Below, one piece after another: positions 33,135-44,185 of a stretch of DNA of 64,000 nucleotides. The translations under genes were made by a program, and so were the position numbers. Numbering within the stretch: position 1 is the stretch's first letter; the number at the start of each line of letters is the position of its first letter. Under the pieces are notes generated by a model. The model was given only the letters and a program-made list of their open reading frames with translations. It was not told the origin of the DNA and ran no database searches. The stretch is from Macrosoma leucophasiata (lineage: Eukaryota > Arthropoda > Insecta > Lepidoptera > Hedylidae): the NCBI GenBank assembly GCA_036365455.1, contig JAWQUS010000010.1, positions 22,368,501 through 22,432,500 of the forward strand, read 5' to 3'.

Positions 33135-33355
33135 ATGATGATAATGATGATAAATATGTTTATTGTACTAGAAAAAGATCACATTCATTGTTGCCCTATC
33201 ATCTAAAGTACCGTGAGCTGTATCTCAGATGATAGTTCCTTCCCTTAATTTGTTAACAAACTAGCACAACATAACAATAACAAAACTTATAAAACGACTT
33301 TAAAAACTAATACTACAATAAAAATAAATGAATTATACATCTTCTAAAATAATTG

Positions 33356-33670
33356 AACTGCCTCAGTAGCGTAGTGGTAGCAGGCCACTACTATTACGCT
33401 GGAGGTCCTGGGTTCGATTCCCGGGTCGGGGACTATCAGAGATAACGGTTTAAAATCCTTTATCTCTGCTTCTATTGGGATTTTTCCATTTTCTGGAAGT
33501 TTCCCAGTACCCCGGAGTTTGGTAATGTGCCCGGAGATGGCAACAGGTTCGCCACCTGTTACATGGGCCAAAACGTAACCGGCGAGTCGTGGGTGTTTGC
33601 ATGTATGATTGAATGCATGCATTTACCTCTGCCTACCCCTTCGGGGATTACAGGCGTGAAGTTACGTTTT
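33356..33670 (+). repeat. tRNA-headed SINE (family A) in the LINE's 3' UTR
   Basis: aactgcctcagtagcgtagtggtagcagg head, perfect B box ggttcgattcc and standard end gaagttacgtttt. The flanks aaaataattg (33346-33355) and aaaataaatg (33671-33680) are a 9/10 target duplication. Confidence 0.9.
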
Positions 33671-33792
33671 AAAATAAATGATTTTAACAAAATACAAGAA
33701 ATTATTTCCTGCGTAATAATTTATACTGACTACTACGGCAATTTTGTACCTCTATGTCACTAAAAATTATGTCAATATAAAAATAAGGAAAA

Positions 33793-35562
33793 TTATTGTA
33801 TTCTAAGCAATAAATGTTCCGTTTCATCATACGTTAAATTCTGAAGCCATTGAAACAATTTTTCTTTTAAATTATAATTAAACAGAGAACGTATTTTATG
33901 CTGGGAGTTGAAAATATTGTAGAGTCTAGGACCTTGAACATGAAAGGTGTTTTGAGCATATTTAGTATTCACTCTAGGAATAGGCAAAGTTGGCTCTCTT
34001 CTACGGCTCGTAGGTTTAGAATCCACTTTTAAATGAATTCTTCTGATGCTTTCGTAAATAATGGAAAGAACTTTTGCAGTTTTAAACAGTGAGGTAGTAG
34101 GATGTCGGAAAAGTAACCCAAACATAACTTTAAGCACAGATCTTTGAGCTCGCTCAACTTTTAACATATACGACTTCGCGGCTACACCCCACGTACAGAC
34201 ACAGTAGGTGATTATACATTGAGCCAAAGCTTTATATGTTTGAAGCAATAGACCGCAGTCAGAAATTATGCGTAATTCTTTAAAAATATATATGAGCTTC
34301 CTTAGTCTGTTCGATATGTAAGAAATATGTATATCCCATTTTAGTTTTTCATCAATAATAACCCCTAGGTATTTAACACTGGATATCTTGTCTAGTTGTG
34401 GGCAATTGCAACTAATCGAGTCTGAAAAATTTTGACGATTACAGGGACACACATGAATTTTAAGCTGTTTGTTATTCTGTGCTGCAGTGGCCTTAGTTTT
34501 GCTGAAACAAACGTATTTTGTTTTACTTGCATTTAGTGTTAGTAAACTGTCTTCAAGCCAGGTGGTTATTTTAATCATTCCTTTTTCTGATTCTTTTATA
34601 ACGTCATCCCAATTCTTATCATGAAATAGAATGACTGTGTCATCAGCAAACATCTGAATCTCGGCACCTTCCATATCGATATTGTTTAATTCATTGATAT
34701 ATACTAGAAAAAGCGAAGGACCAAGATTGCTGCCTTGAGGAACACCAAATGTTGTAGAAGGCAGGTTACTAAATTGATTTTGAACCCTTACTGTTTGGTT
34801 CCTGTCGATTAGGTAATCCCGAAACCACGAAAAGACGTTTCCTCTAATTCCCATGTTCTCCAGTCGTGTTGGAAGTATAGGAATCGACACGCTATCGAAA
34901 GCCTTTTAAAGGTCCAAGAACACTCCTAGACAGCAGGCATTTTCGTCGACGTAAGAGACTATTTTGGATGTCAAATTGAGGACAGCATCATCGGTAGATC
35001 TTTTTCTCCGAAACCCGTATTGTCTCTCACTTAGGAGCCCCTTACTTTCTAGGTAGTTCATAAGTCTATTGTTGGTGAGTTTTTTAAGCACTTTAGATAA
35101 AGAATTCAATAATGAGATCGGTCTATAGTTGGTAGGTAAGTTCTTATCTCCCATCTTAAAAATAGGGCAAACGATAGCAGTCTTTAATATTTTGGAGAAG
35201 ACTCCACTTTCATAACTCAGGTTGACAATATATACTAGAACTTCCAATAAATATGTACGGCATGTTCTAAGTATATTAGAAGTAATACCGTCAACACCTG
35301 GTGCACTGTCTACTTTCAATTGACGGATAATGTCCTCCATTTTCCTAGTGTTGGTTGGGTACAGGATCATTGAATCTACTTGTGCCTGAAAGTCTCGCGC
35401 TCTTAAGGCTAAAGAGTTTTCACTAGCATTCAAACTAATCAGGGTATTATTTGAAAGCTTCGAGCCAACTGATGTAAAGAATTCATTTACGCTGTCAAGC
35501 GATTCTGTTGCTGTGTTCTTTATTCTGAGTAATTCATCAGAATTCCGTTCTCTAATATTCAT
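33793..35562 (-). pseudogene. LINE ORF2: reverse transcriptase part with one internal stop
   Basis: The frame is continuous over 590 codons except for TAA at 34908-34906, just before KAFDS. Motifs in order: NYRPISLLNSLSKV, QYGFRRKRSTDDAV, GVFLDL (stop) KAFDS, GVPQGSNLGPSLFLVYINEL and IQMFADDTVILF with the catalytic Asp pair. The thumb SVKYLGVIIDEKLKWDIH follows, then a Cys-containing stretch (CPCNRQNF...CNCPQ). The C-terminal end TEHLLLRIQ is intact. The enzyme would copy LINE RNA by target priming; the nonsense change and upstream damage make this copy inactive. Confidence 0.9.
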
Positions 35563-36960
35563 GTTACCTATTTATTTTATTATTTCCCATGTCTTTTTAA
35601 TATTATCTTTGTTCTTTAATAATTTTTCGTTGTAATATTATTTTTTCAATGTTTTTAATAATTTACGCAAAAGATTTCTATATTTTAAAAAAGCATCTTT
35701 TAATTCAGTATTGTTAGGGTATTTCTTCATGATTTTCTGCATTTTATCTCGTTTTTTAATACTTCTTATGATGGTAGGTGTAATCCATGGTTTTAATGGA
35801 GCATTGCGTTTTGGTGTGGACCAAATAGTGACTGTATTACTTTCAATAATTGATTTGAGTCTATTGACAAAAGTTTCAGTGGCTTCGTTGACGTCCTTTG
35901 AATTGTAAACATCTGTCCATGTTTCAAAAGATAAATCTGATTTAAGGTTTTCAATATTAAGTTTATGTTTGCTAAATCTATGTCCATTCCGGGTGATTTT
36001 CATATTAGTAATCACGAGAAGAATTGGTGAATGATCTGTTAATTCGTCGAATACGAATGTACTTGCTTTGTTCTTTGTCTTGACCATAAAATGATCAAGA
36101 CAGGTGTTCAGTCTTGTTGGACAAAGAATTCCTTGCTTGAGTCCGTATGTTGCCATTATATTTAAATATGTATTGGTGTATTCACAATAAGTATCTGAGA
36201 TTATATCTATAATAATATCACCGGTTAACAAAATGTTATTTTTATGTTTGCAACTGTTTAAAATTGTATCCAAGGAGTTTAAGTAGTTGGTTGGATTACG
36301 AAAACATGGTGGGCAATATGTGCATATAATAGAAAAGTCTTAATAGTTAATAACTAGGCAGTTATAGGTCGCGACACGTAAAAAGAACGCTGGAAGAAAG
36401 TAGAAGGGATGTGTTCGCGCATCGGTACACTCGCGCACGAAAGTACTAGCCCTATTGGTTTATTTTTGATCTAGCTTGCGGTTTCGTGTATTGGTAGGCA
36501 GATTGAAAACTATATTACATAGAATAACATAAAATGAAATAAAAACACATGACGCGCAGCTTGACCGCCAGCGTTCTTTTTACCTGGCGCGACCTATACC
36601 ATCGTTACAGATTGGTTCACTTTCGACTGTCTCTAAACTATTATGGATATACGCCACCACTCCATCGTTCTGGTTCAGAAATGTCTTAGTTTGTACCATT
36701 CTATAATTATTAATATTTTGTGGAGTACATTTGTCATTGGTCCAACATTCTGTAAGTATTAAAACATCTATACACTTATTGAATTGTGTTAAAAATAACA
36801 GCAGCATGTCTTAATTGGCATTGATACTGCGTATGTTAACTGGAAGTATTTTAAGAACCGATGTGGTACAGTTTTTTTCTAATCGATTAAAATCATCAGG
36901 AACACTGATTTGTTTACATATAATAACACCCGTGTTGTCCAATTCAGATATAATATTGTG
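35563..36960 (-). pseudogene. LINE ORF2: endonuclease part, broken
   Basis: The start ILPVNIRSINAN is followed by a stop, then CIDVLILTECWTND, VVAYIHNSLETVE, the MITE at 36363-36598, NILLTGDIIIDII (the usual GDFN block altered to GDII), CLDHFMV and ELTDHSPILLV. Two further TAA codons lie in the linker near 35640 and 35574. The replaced GDFN catalytic block shows that endonuclease activity is lost regardless of the stops. Confidence 0.85.
36363..36598. mobile_element. 236-bp MITE inserted in the LINE endonuclease
   Basis: The terminal inverted repeats are tataggtcgcgacacgtaaaaagaacgctgg and ccagcgttctttttacctggcgcgacctata, about 31 bp with four mismatches. Removal rejoins the endonuclease coding region. 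The target duplication is TA or TATA and cannot be separated from the repeat ends. Confidence 0.88.
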
Positions 36961-37241
36961 ATTTAAAATATTGAATTTCGTAATTTAAAAGTCTGTGAAT
37001 TAGTCAAACTGATGAGGATTCCTACGCGTGGAATACTGATGAACGAATTACTTAGTGGTACAATATGTCTTGCCCGAATATTATTTTGCTCTTGATAATA
37101 TATTGTAGATGTATTCATTGAGTATAATGTAGTAATATATTGTACAATAAAATTTAAAACTAATTTAGAAGAGTAGTTAAAAAATACCTTAACATTAGTG
37201 AAAACAAAAGACGGGCACAATTTCCCGTATAGAAAAAATAG

Positions 37242-38175
37242 TCATTGCTTGTTTTTCAGGCTATTTAAGTCTGATTCACTATTTATACGCACTGCAGGAT
37301 CACCTTCGCCTTTCCGTAAATAGATATTTCCATTTTCAGTCCCGCAAAATTTATATGCATGTTGCTTGGCATGTTCGCTTGTCATTGCAAAAAGTCTTTT
37401 TGATTTAGTAGATAAATTTTCCGATATATAGATACCAATTGGTGTGCCTTGGATGCCCAGAAGGTCGGTGGTGAGCTTCCCATTATTATTCTGCTTGTAG
37501 CGTTTTAATTTTTCAATCAACTTTTCTTTCAAGACAACTGAACCAAAGTCTACTATCACAGGCCCGCAGGTGGCATTCCTAGTTTTTACCCGGAAAATAT
37601 CTTTTATGGGACCTAACTGGCCAGGAATGTCAAGGTTTTTACTTAGGTTATCTATGTACAAGCATAGTTTTTCCTTACTTTCGCCAATAGATTGTGGTAC
37701 ATTCCGTATTTTGACACTGCCAGCTCGCTCGTTTTTTTCTAGCATATCAATTCTGTTTTCTAGTGACTTAATGTATTGCAAATTTTCCCGTCTTTCTTTT
37801 TCGTCATCAGTAAATCTTTGTTTTATCTCCTCGTACTCTTTAGATATGATATCTAGGGACCTTTGAATCGATTCATTTTGCTCCTTGATGTCTTTAACTG
37901 TAGCCATTAGATTTGATATTTTCTGTTCGTTTTGTGACATAGTAGTTGTAAATAATTTCTTGAGATTCTCTATTGAAGTCGTTAGATCTGAATCTTCCCG
38001 TTTCCTTTTTTTTGTAGGCGCGTGTTGCTCGGGATGATTCCTTAGCCCCCGCGCCGCTATCAGATGCAGTAGGTCGGTCTGAGGCTGAATCATCAGCTGA
38101 GGCATCGCTATTTGGCAGGATCAGAGAAGGTACCGGAGATATGCTAGGAGGCGGGGTCCTCTGTGTGCGCGTCAT
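37242..38175 (-). pseudogene. LINE ORF1: coiled coil and baculovirus-FP-like domain, frameshifted
   Basis: A Ser/Pro/Asp-rich N-terminus begins at 38175 (MTRTQRTPPPSISPVPSL) and runs about 57 codons. At the homopolymer near 38003-38012 it shifts into the frame that continues KKRKREDSDLTTSIENL to the stop at 37242. The middle is a strong coiled coil (about residues 45-140). The C-terminal part (SVKIRNVPQS..., LSTKSKRLFAMTSEHAKQHAYKF, GNIYLRKGEGDPAVRINSESDL) resembles the FP domain shared by ORF1 proteins of many insect LINEs and baculovirus FP proteins. RNA chaperone activity is inferred from family knowledge. Confidence 0.78.
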
Positions 38176-38240
38176 TATGTTTTTGGTTCTTCTTGCTCTA
38201 TTGATAATTATTAATAAAATTTATTCTTCTCTAAAACGTC

Positions 38241-38513
38241 CTCTGCTCTGTAGCTGCTGCGTAGTAACCGCGTGCCACGAGCGTGTAGATAGCTGTTCGT
38301 AGCGGTAGCGGTCCGGGTGACGTCAGGCAAAAGGGACAGGCGACAAGTGACTACGAATTTCGTTGACGCTGTTCACTTGAACGATGGCACAGTGGTTAGA
38401 GCTCTAGTCTACAGTCGGACACACGGTACACTCCGAGTTCGTATCTCACTAGCTGGCTAGCAACACTTGTTTAACACTTTCCACAAATTTGTAATTTATT
38501 TTAATAAAATTTA
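38241..38513. other. Probable LINE 5' UTR and a tRNA-like relic
   Basis: 38240-38380 is GC-richer and probably LINE 5' UTR. 38386-38455 resembles a tRNA (A box tggcacagtggttagagc, B-box-like gagttcgtatctc), but arms pair poorly, so a tRNA-derived SINE head or pseudogene is more likely than a gene. Confidence 0.45.
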
Positions 38514-38693
38514 TCTATAATATAAAAATAAGTCGGGTTTTCCTTCCTGACGCTATAAGTCCAGAATGTCCAGATCCGATTGCCACGGTTTTGCATTCGT
38601 TGGAAAGGTCTCGGGCTCCGTGAGGTTTATAGCAAAGAAAATTCAGAATTATAAAACGACATCCACGCGGGCGAAGCCGCGGGCAACAGCTAG
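38514..38693 (+). mobile_element. Helitron-like Lep1-type element, 180 bp
   Basis: Starts TCTATAATATAAAAATAAG after A and ends acgcgggcgaagccgcgggcaacagCTAG before T. The GC-rich pre-terminal hairpin (cgggcgaagccgcggg) followed by CTAG is the Lep1/Helitron 3' signature. Confidence 0.88.
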
Positions 38694-39226
38694 TTAATTT
38701 ATAATTCTATTTATATTTCGTCTATAAACAATGAACACGTCTGCACTACTCCGTGGTCTGAGGGGAAAGGGATATTGCCGGAGATATAAGCAGGCTCGTC
38801 ACCTGGTTCATGGGCTAAAACGTAACCCGCGGGGGTGGAAAATGTAAATTATCACCATGGTGATGTAACAAAAATTCCAAGTAGATACCTACATATTATT
38901 AAACGAATCGAATAAAACACCCAAATTAGTTTTTTATTGTCACAAATTGACACGGATAAAGTAAATTAATAAAAAAATGCTCCTCAAAATAACCTCCGGG
39001 ATCATTTTGATCGAATCAAAACATCATTTATTCTAGTAACGTCCGCATCTATGCTCGTTTCCCGTAAATTGATAAAAATTGGACATCATCAGCTTAAATG
39101 GACAGAAAGCATGGACTAATAGATGGGGAATTCATTATACTCGTAATATGAGAGTTATGAACATGCATAATATTCTATCTCTGTTATTAATAAGTTCCAA
39201 TTGCGATTTAAGTCTCGTAAAAAGAA
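38694..39226. other. Intergenic DNA with decayed SINE A
   Basis: 38741-38847 (actccgtggtctgagg, ccggagatataagcaggctcgtcacctggttcatgggctaaaacgtaacc) is a degenerate SINE A body. The rest is AT-rich and unassigned. Confidence 0.55.
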
Positions 39227-39470
39227 GTAACTTCACGCCTGTAATCCCCGAAGGGGTAGGAAGAGGTAAATATAGGTATGCATTGAAGCATACATGTATT
39301 ATGTACGGCCCTGTAATTTCCGGCACAGTGGCATAAAACTTTAGGCCTCAGGAGTAGTAATGCATCTGCATTTTGACTTCTGGTCATTGTGTGGGTGTCT
39401 ATAGGCTGCAGTCATCACTTAACATCAATGTGAACTGCATGCTTGTTTGCCACTTTTGATAAGTTTAAAA
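39227..39470. repeat. SINE A tail fused to an ACTGGTGGTAG-family fragment
   Basis: 39227-39298 is the 3' end of SINE A on the minus strand. It switches without a gap to 39299-39470, a plus-strand ACTGGTGGTAG-family tail half (tgtacggccctgtaatttccggcacag...tttgccactttt). The junction shows recombination or insertion with truncation of both. Confidence 0.82.
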
Positions 39471-39542
39471 AAAAAACATCAGTCGACCCGACCAATGGCA
39501 TGATGGTCGGTGGTTGGTCCCGACCATATAGAAGGAGTTTAA

Positions 39543-39650
39543 GTGCAGCCTATAGTCACCAACACAAAAACTAGAGTTCAAACTGCAGATGCGTTGCCAC
39601 CGCTGAGACCTCAGTTCTTATATATCTGTCATAGCTATTACGGGACCATT
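39543..39650 (-). repeat. ACTGGTGGTAG-family fragment
   Basis: gcagcctatagtcaccaacac, cagatgcgttgccacc and gctgagacctcag are recognisable; the copy is partial and decayed. Confidence 0.65.
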
Positions 39651-39907
39651 ATATATATGTATACATATGCAGCACACACTACCTATATAATATAAGGCCA
39701 TATATTAGACCGTTATTGTCTCCCCTCACATCCGGAGGGTGGTGTACAATGGTTTAGTTATTGGCATTCCATACCGTCGGTGCGACTATTGTGAGCGTGG
39801 CTAATGACAAATCGCTGAATCTCGGCGGACAAACGCTTAACGCTTACAATCGGGTTATTGATTCCCGCCAGAGAGCGCTACTGTGCGGGAACAGATTATA
39901 AATTGCT
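39651..39907. other. Short unassigned stretch
   Basis: AT-rich to 39715, then a moderately GC sequence (ggcggacaaacgcttaacgcttac) with no frame. Confidence 0.4.
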
Positions 39908-40166
39908 CATAGAGCAACACGGGCCACCGGTCGCAGCGGACTGGAGGGGAGTAGCCATAGCGTTTATTACCGATGCAAAACAGTCTGAAACACACTACAA
40001 AAATCGTCTATTACTACCAAACTCACACCTTGACTTTAACAAAATACAGAAACAATTTCACGCACACATTTAAACATCTAGGCGACAGGTAAAGGCCCAT
40101 TTGGGCTCGTACTTTGACAGAGGGGAAAGCCTGCATATGGCTACTCACCTCCGGTGTTGCTCTATG
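39908..40166. mobile_element. MITE, CATAGAGCAAC family, near full-length with target duplication
   Basis: Left end catagagcaacacgggccacc; right end is shortened by a deletion (ctcacctccggtgttgctctatg). TAAATTGCT is repeated on both sides (39899-39907 and 40167-40175). Confidence 0.9.
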
Positions 40167-40167
40167 T

Positions 40168-40409
40168 AAATTGCTTGATTTATGATATTTACATTGTTTT
40201 ATGCTTGGTCGGTTGGGTCGCGCTCGTTTTTCTGAAACAAAGGGCCAAGAGACCGTTTGCCTACCGACATTGCTACAGTTACAGCTTTCGTCAAAAAAAA
40301 AATCATGTCGATTTGTAGCTCCTTTAAAAGCGGTAGTGATAATTTGACTGATGTTCTTGCTTTCGTAGATAATGGTAGATTATTAAGATTATTTTTATTT
40401 TATTTTTAA
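40168..40409. other. Flank of the tRNA-like palindrome
   Basis: 40255-40290 (cctaccgacattgctacagttacagctttcg) is mirrored by 41128-41155 (cgacagtaatgtcgataggcgaaagctttt), so the inverted organisation extends beyond the tRNA-like units. Confidence 0.5.
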
Positions 40410-41090
40410 AGAAAAATGGAAAGAAAAATTTGACTTCAGGCGTGACTCGAACTCGCGACCTACTGGGAATCTAGTCCAGCCGCTCTTCCAATTGAGCTAC
40501 TGAAGCCCTGCCCGATTTGTCAAATCTTTCCTTCACATCTATTGCATTGCTTTATGGTAGCAGCAGCGCCATCTATTACCAACTATGCTAGTTAGGCAAC
40601 CGATATAATAGACTTTTCAGTTTATTGAATATCGTAAAGAAGTCGCTTTTACCCTTTATAATTGTTTTATATTATTTCGCATTAACACATGCTTGAGAAA
40701 TATATTTTATTTTTAAAGAAAAATGGAAAGAAAAATTTGACTTCAGGCGTGACTCGAACTCGCGACCTACTGGGAATCTAGTCCAGCCGCTCTTCCAATT
40801 GAGCTACTGAAGCCCTGCCCGATTTGTCAAATCTTTCCTTCACAGCCTAACTAGCATAGTTGGTAATAGATGGCGCTGCTGCTACCATAAAGCAATGCAA
40901 TAGATGTGAAGGAAAGATTTGACAAATCGGGCAGGGCTTCAGTAGCTCAATTGGAAGAGCGGCTGGACTAGATTCCCAGTAGGTCGCGAGTTCGAGTCAC
41001 GCCTGAAGTCAAATTTTTCTTTCCATTTTTTTTTCTTTAAAAATAAAATATATTTCACAAGCATGTGTTAATGCGAAATAATATAAAACA
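40410..41090. repeat. Three tRNA-like units in tandem and inverted array
   Basis: Units at 40432-40507 and 40739-40814 lie on the minus strand, 307 bp apart. The unit at 40934-41010 lies on the plus strand. Each folds as a cloverleaf with a full acceptor stem, perfect A box (tagctcaattgg), T-loop ttcgagt and a short variable loop. The anticodon position reads AGA but the stem has an A-C mismatch and the loop is irregular. 40670-40842 and 40907-41080 are a near-perfect palindrome; 40843-40906 is the inverse of 40538-40601. The constant flank aaatttttctttccatttttt provides T-runs that could stop Pol III. Confidence 0.8.
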
Positions 41091-41334
41091 ATTATTTTTA
41101 TTACTATTAAAGTTAAAATTGACAGCAGTGACAATGCCGACAGTAATGTCGATAGGCGAAAGCTTTTTCAGAGGTAATATTATTTCAGGTGATATAAAAT
41201 TTTTTTTGCAATAGTGTCGACTTGTGAACTACTTTCTGATCATAAACCTGAGAAAATGTTCACGTGATGTGTCACCTGTTAAACGACCAGGCTACACAAA
41301 TTAGTTCTCTTAATAACTATCAGAACGACATAAC
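41091..41334. other. AT-rich stretch beyond the tRNA-like palindrome
   Basis: Apart from the inverted word noted at 41128-41155 nothing is recognised. Confidence 0.4.
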
Positions 41335-41822
41335 AAGTAAGGTCAGAGGTGGAAACACTTATTTATTTTGACCTCTGGTTTTGATATAGATGTGTGTAGG
41401 CTGCTGTGATTCCTTAATATTCATGTGAAATGCATGCTTGTTTGCCACCTTAGTTACAAAAGAAGAACTGTACTGCGAAACTTCCGAAAAAAATAAATCT
41501 TTACTAGGGGATCAAACCAGCGTAGTAATAGTGGAGTTTTTTTTTATATAATGGAATTGGTAAACAAGCGTGCAGTTCACACTGATGTTAAGTGATGACT
41601 GCAGCCTATACACTTACACAAGGACCAAGGTCAAAATGCAAATGCGCTACCACTCCTGAGGCCTAAGGTGTTATGCCTCTGTGTCGGAAATTACAGGGCC
41701 GTACATTACCACCTGACCGGAACACGATAGTGCTGAACATTACCATTTAGCGGAAAATATATCAGGTAATGCGGTGGTGCCTACGCCCGCGAGCTCCGTC
41801 ACCAGAGCTACCACCAGTTGGA
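41335..41822. repeat. Two opposed ACTGGTGGTAG-family repeats
   Basis: 41335-41460 is a plus-strand decayed tail part. 41538-41822 is a near-complete minus-strand copy running from ttttatataatggaattggtaaacaagc to accaccagttgg. Confidence 0.85.
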
Positions 41823-42809
41823 GTTAAATTTCTTGTCCTTTGTTATTGTGATGCTTACAGTAGATCAATCAAAGACCGTTTGTAATCTATATTAGTGTGA
41901 TCTAAGGTGCGAGAATCCACGTAGAATCCAACCAAAAACATTTAGGTGTCAAAAGTTGCCAAGATGCGACTTATTCAATTTATTCATAATATTTCATATA
42001 ATTAGGCTCCTAAAAGCACTTTTGCATCGTCATTTTTATAAAAAAACAACATCCTAGAGTGAATAACCACTAATCATAATAAAAAAATAAAATAGATTAC
42101 AAGATACGAAACCATTAGGTGTAATACGGAAATAATTGATTATAATTTACAAGAGCCTCAATTTCCCGATTCAAAAAGCATGCAATTCATATGAATGTTA
42201 AATGAGGGTCAGAGGTGAAAATGCACTTATGATGGATTCGGTTTTTCTTTTTGAGGTACGGATCCCTAAAAACGAGAAGCGTTTCGAGAAAAGGTACGTA
42301 GTGCCTGTGCGGTTCGCTTGCCTTGTCTTGGCGTTGGCACTGCCGTGTCCCCAGAAACATTAAACTTTGATCAAGTCAACTGTCGAAGTCACTCAAACTG
42401 ACATAAAACACACGCAAACACATTTTATATCTGATCTTTATAGTTTGGAGATGCCTTATCATTTGGGTCATAAACTTGTTTTAACGGCGCATAGGAAGCT
42501 CATGGTGGATTTAATAGTTTTTGATGTTTATATAGCTGACCGATATGAGGTGTAAAATTCTAGTGTGTTATGAAGAATTACGTCATTCATTGTTGGTAGG
42601 TATTTTTATTACACCACGGTCAGAGAATATGTAATAATATGCCACGGTGCAAATGGCCGCTGACCGGAGCCGATGGAGGCATTTCATCCGATCGAGAGTG
42701 ATGCCAGGATGATCACGATCCTCAGCCATGAGGAAACGACCAGAGAGGGAGATATTTTTTTAAACGACTTTAACAAAACAGGAGAAGAATGAATTTTTAA
42801 TCGATTTAT
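41823..42809. other. Intergenic DNA with scattered repeat scraps
   Basis: 42180-42230 is a faint ACTGGTGGTAG-family tail scrap. 42240-42310 carries ttttgaggtacggatccctaaaaacg, a word I associate with repeats in moth genomes. The 62-codon frame at 42367-42555 (TQTHFISDLYSLEMPYHLGH) has no recognised domain and no splice context that I could defend. Confidence 0.45.
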
Positions 42810-43802
42810 ACAAGGTGTAGCTGGAAGGTCAAACAATATTTGAACTGTCCATGCCTATACTGATGTTGACTTCATCCCCCAAGGTCTTCTTCTCCTGAGA
42901 ATGTAAAATCATGATAGGTTAAGATCACTGCAGAATCATTTCGTTTATTCAGATATGCTGCAAACCTATTTTTTACGCATATTCATAATTTAGAGAATAT
43001 ATTATTATAGCCACTAGGTTGCCTGTCAAAAAATAGCTTTAATTTGAAATATTTTTTTTAATTTGTTTTTTTAATTTGTTTTTTTAATTATTTATGGGCC
43101 ACCTCACGGCAATATGTACAAAGACTCAGAAAAATCACGTCTCCCGTTGCGCACTTGGCCGCTCCTCCGTATTTTCGTTCCGCCTCGATAACTTTTTACG
43201 TCCATGACGTACCTACGTGTATTATTTATATGTATATATATAAAAAAAAGGTATTTTTTACTCATTATTATGGTATAAGGAAGCCAAATTAAATCGGCCA
43301 CAAATAAGAGTTGCTGGCTTTTAAAGATAAAATAATTTAATAAAAAATACTTGCTGCCAAATTTTGATAGGCAACCTAGTGAATATATATTCTCTAGATT
43401 ATAAAGTTGCGTAAGAATTAGGTTTGCAGCATATCTGGATGATTCTGCAGTGGGATCTTAACCTATGAGTTATTACGAGTCAAACTTTGATTCAAACTGT
43501 ATGCGTTTCAACGCTGATAACATCAGCTGACAGCATAATATCAGTCGAAGGCGTACGATACGCGTGCGTGCGTAGGTATGAATTACTGATATGCTGCATT
43601 TCATACGCACACACGCGTACCGTTCATGCGTTTTCATTGACGACTTGTTAGGGTTGTCAAATAAAATAACAAATAATGAATTTTTAAACTTTGTATGATA
43701 AAAAAAATATGATTTCATTGTTGTTGTTTACATTAAATGATTTGAAACATGATATAGATGAAAACCTCCTAATACTGTTGGACCTTTCCGGCTACACCTT
43801 GT
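42810..43802. mobile_element. Nonautonomous DNA transposon with long inverted arms, 993 bp
   Basis: Termini acaaggtgtagctggaaggtc and gacctttccggctacaccttgt are inverted. Further inside, 42905-43035 and 43345-43470 are also inverted copies (aggttaagatc..actgcagaatcat, agatatgctgcaaacctat, agagaatatat, cactaggttgcct). The middle 43040-43340 is single-copy AT-rich DNA without a transposase frame. A direct target repeat was not found. Confidence 0.8.
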
Positions 43803-44013
43803 GTATGTTTTTTCATGTACACCTTTCTTTATTTTTGGACTCATGTAGCCGGCACGTCTAGAGACGGCACTAGTCTTCATCACCGGGCAATCGGCGAGTG
43901 TAGAGGGGACTTCAGGCCTAAATAAAGTAAGCGGACCAGCTTAAGGGAGACCCCTGTTGGTTCGAAACTCAGCAAAGGGTGTTGCGGGGACGGCGCATAA
44001 ATATTTTTTTTTA
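43803..44013. other. Short unassigned stretch
   Basis: Nothing recognised; a little less AT-rich at 43850-43990. Confidence 0.4.
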
Positions 44014-44185
44014 TGTGATGGAAGTGGTAAATAAGCATGCAGTTCACATTGATGTTAGGTAAGTGATGACTGCAGCCTATAGACACTTACACGAAGACCA
44101 AGGTCAAAATGCAGATGTGTTACCACTTCTGAGGCTTAAGGTGTTATGTTTCTGTGCCGGAAATCACACGGCCGTACTTAGATTT
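44014..44185 (-). repeat. ACTGGTGGTAG-family repeat, head missing
   Basis: tttttttttatgtgatggaagtggtaaataagcatgcagttcac to ctgtgccggaaatcacacggccgtac; ends before the head half. Confidence 0.85.

Larger units (their letters stand above)
33135..38240 (-). mobile_element. Older Jockey/CR1-group LINE, interrupted by a SINE and a MITE
   Basis: Minus strand: ORF1 at 38175-37242, ORF2 from about 36960 to 33793, and a 3' UTR 33792-33669 plus 33355-33135 ending in an ATCATT microsatellite. The SINE at 33356-33670 sits within the 3' UTR. The MITE at 36363-36598 sits in the endonuclease. ORF2 also has several in-frame stops. A 5' UTR probably extends to about 38380, but its end was not fixed. The coding parts remain clearly alignable to the family, so this is a middle-aged dead copy. 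Confidence 0.85.

Noticed and set aside
38386..38455. tRNA gene
   Set aside because: A and B box-like words are present but acceptor and anticodon arms do not pair convincingly.
40934..41010. Functional tRNA gene (anticodon position AGA)
   Set aside because: The anticodon stem has a mismatch, the loop lacks a purine at position 37, a Ser tRNA should have a long variable arm, and the unit occurs several times within a dispersed palindromic repeat.
42367..42555. 62-codon frame as a gene
   Set aside because: No domain, no splice or poly(A) context, and it is preceded by a repeat-like word; kept only as a note.
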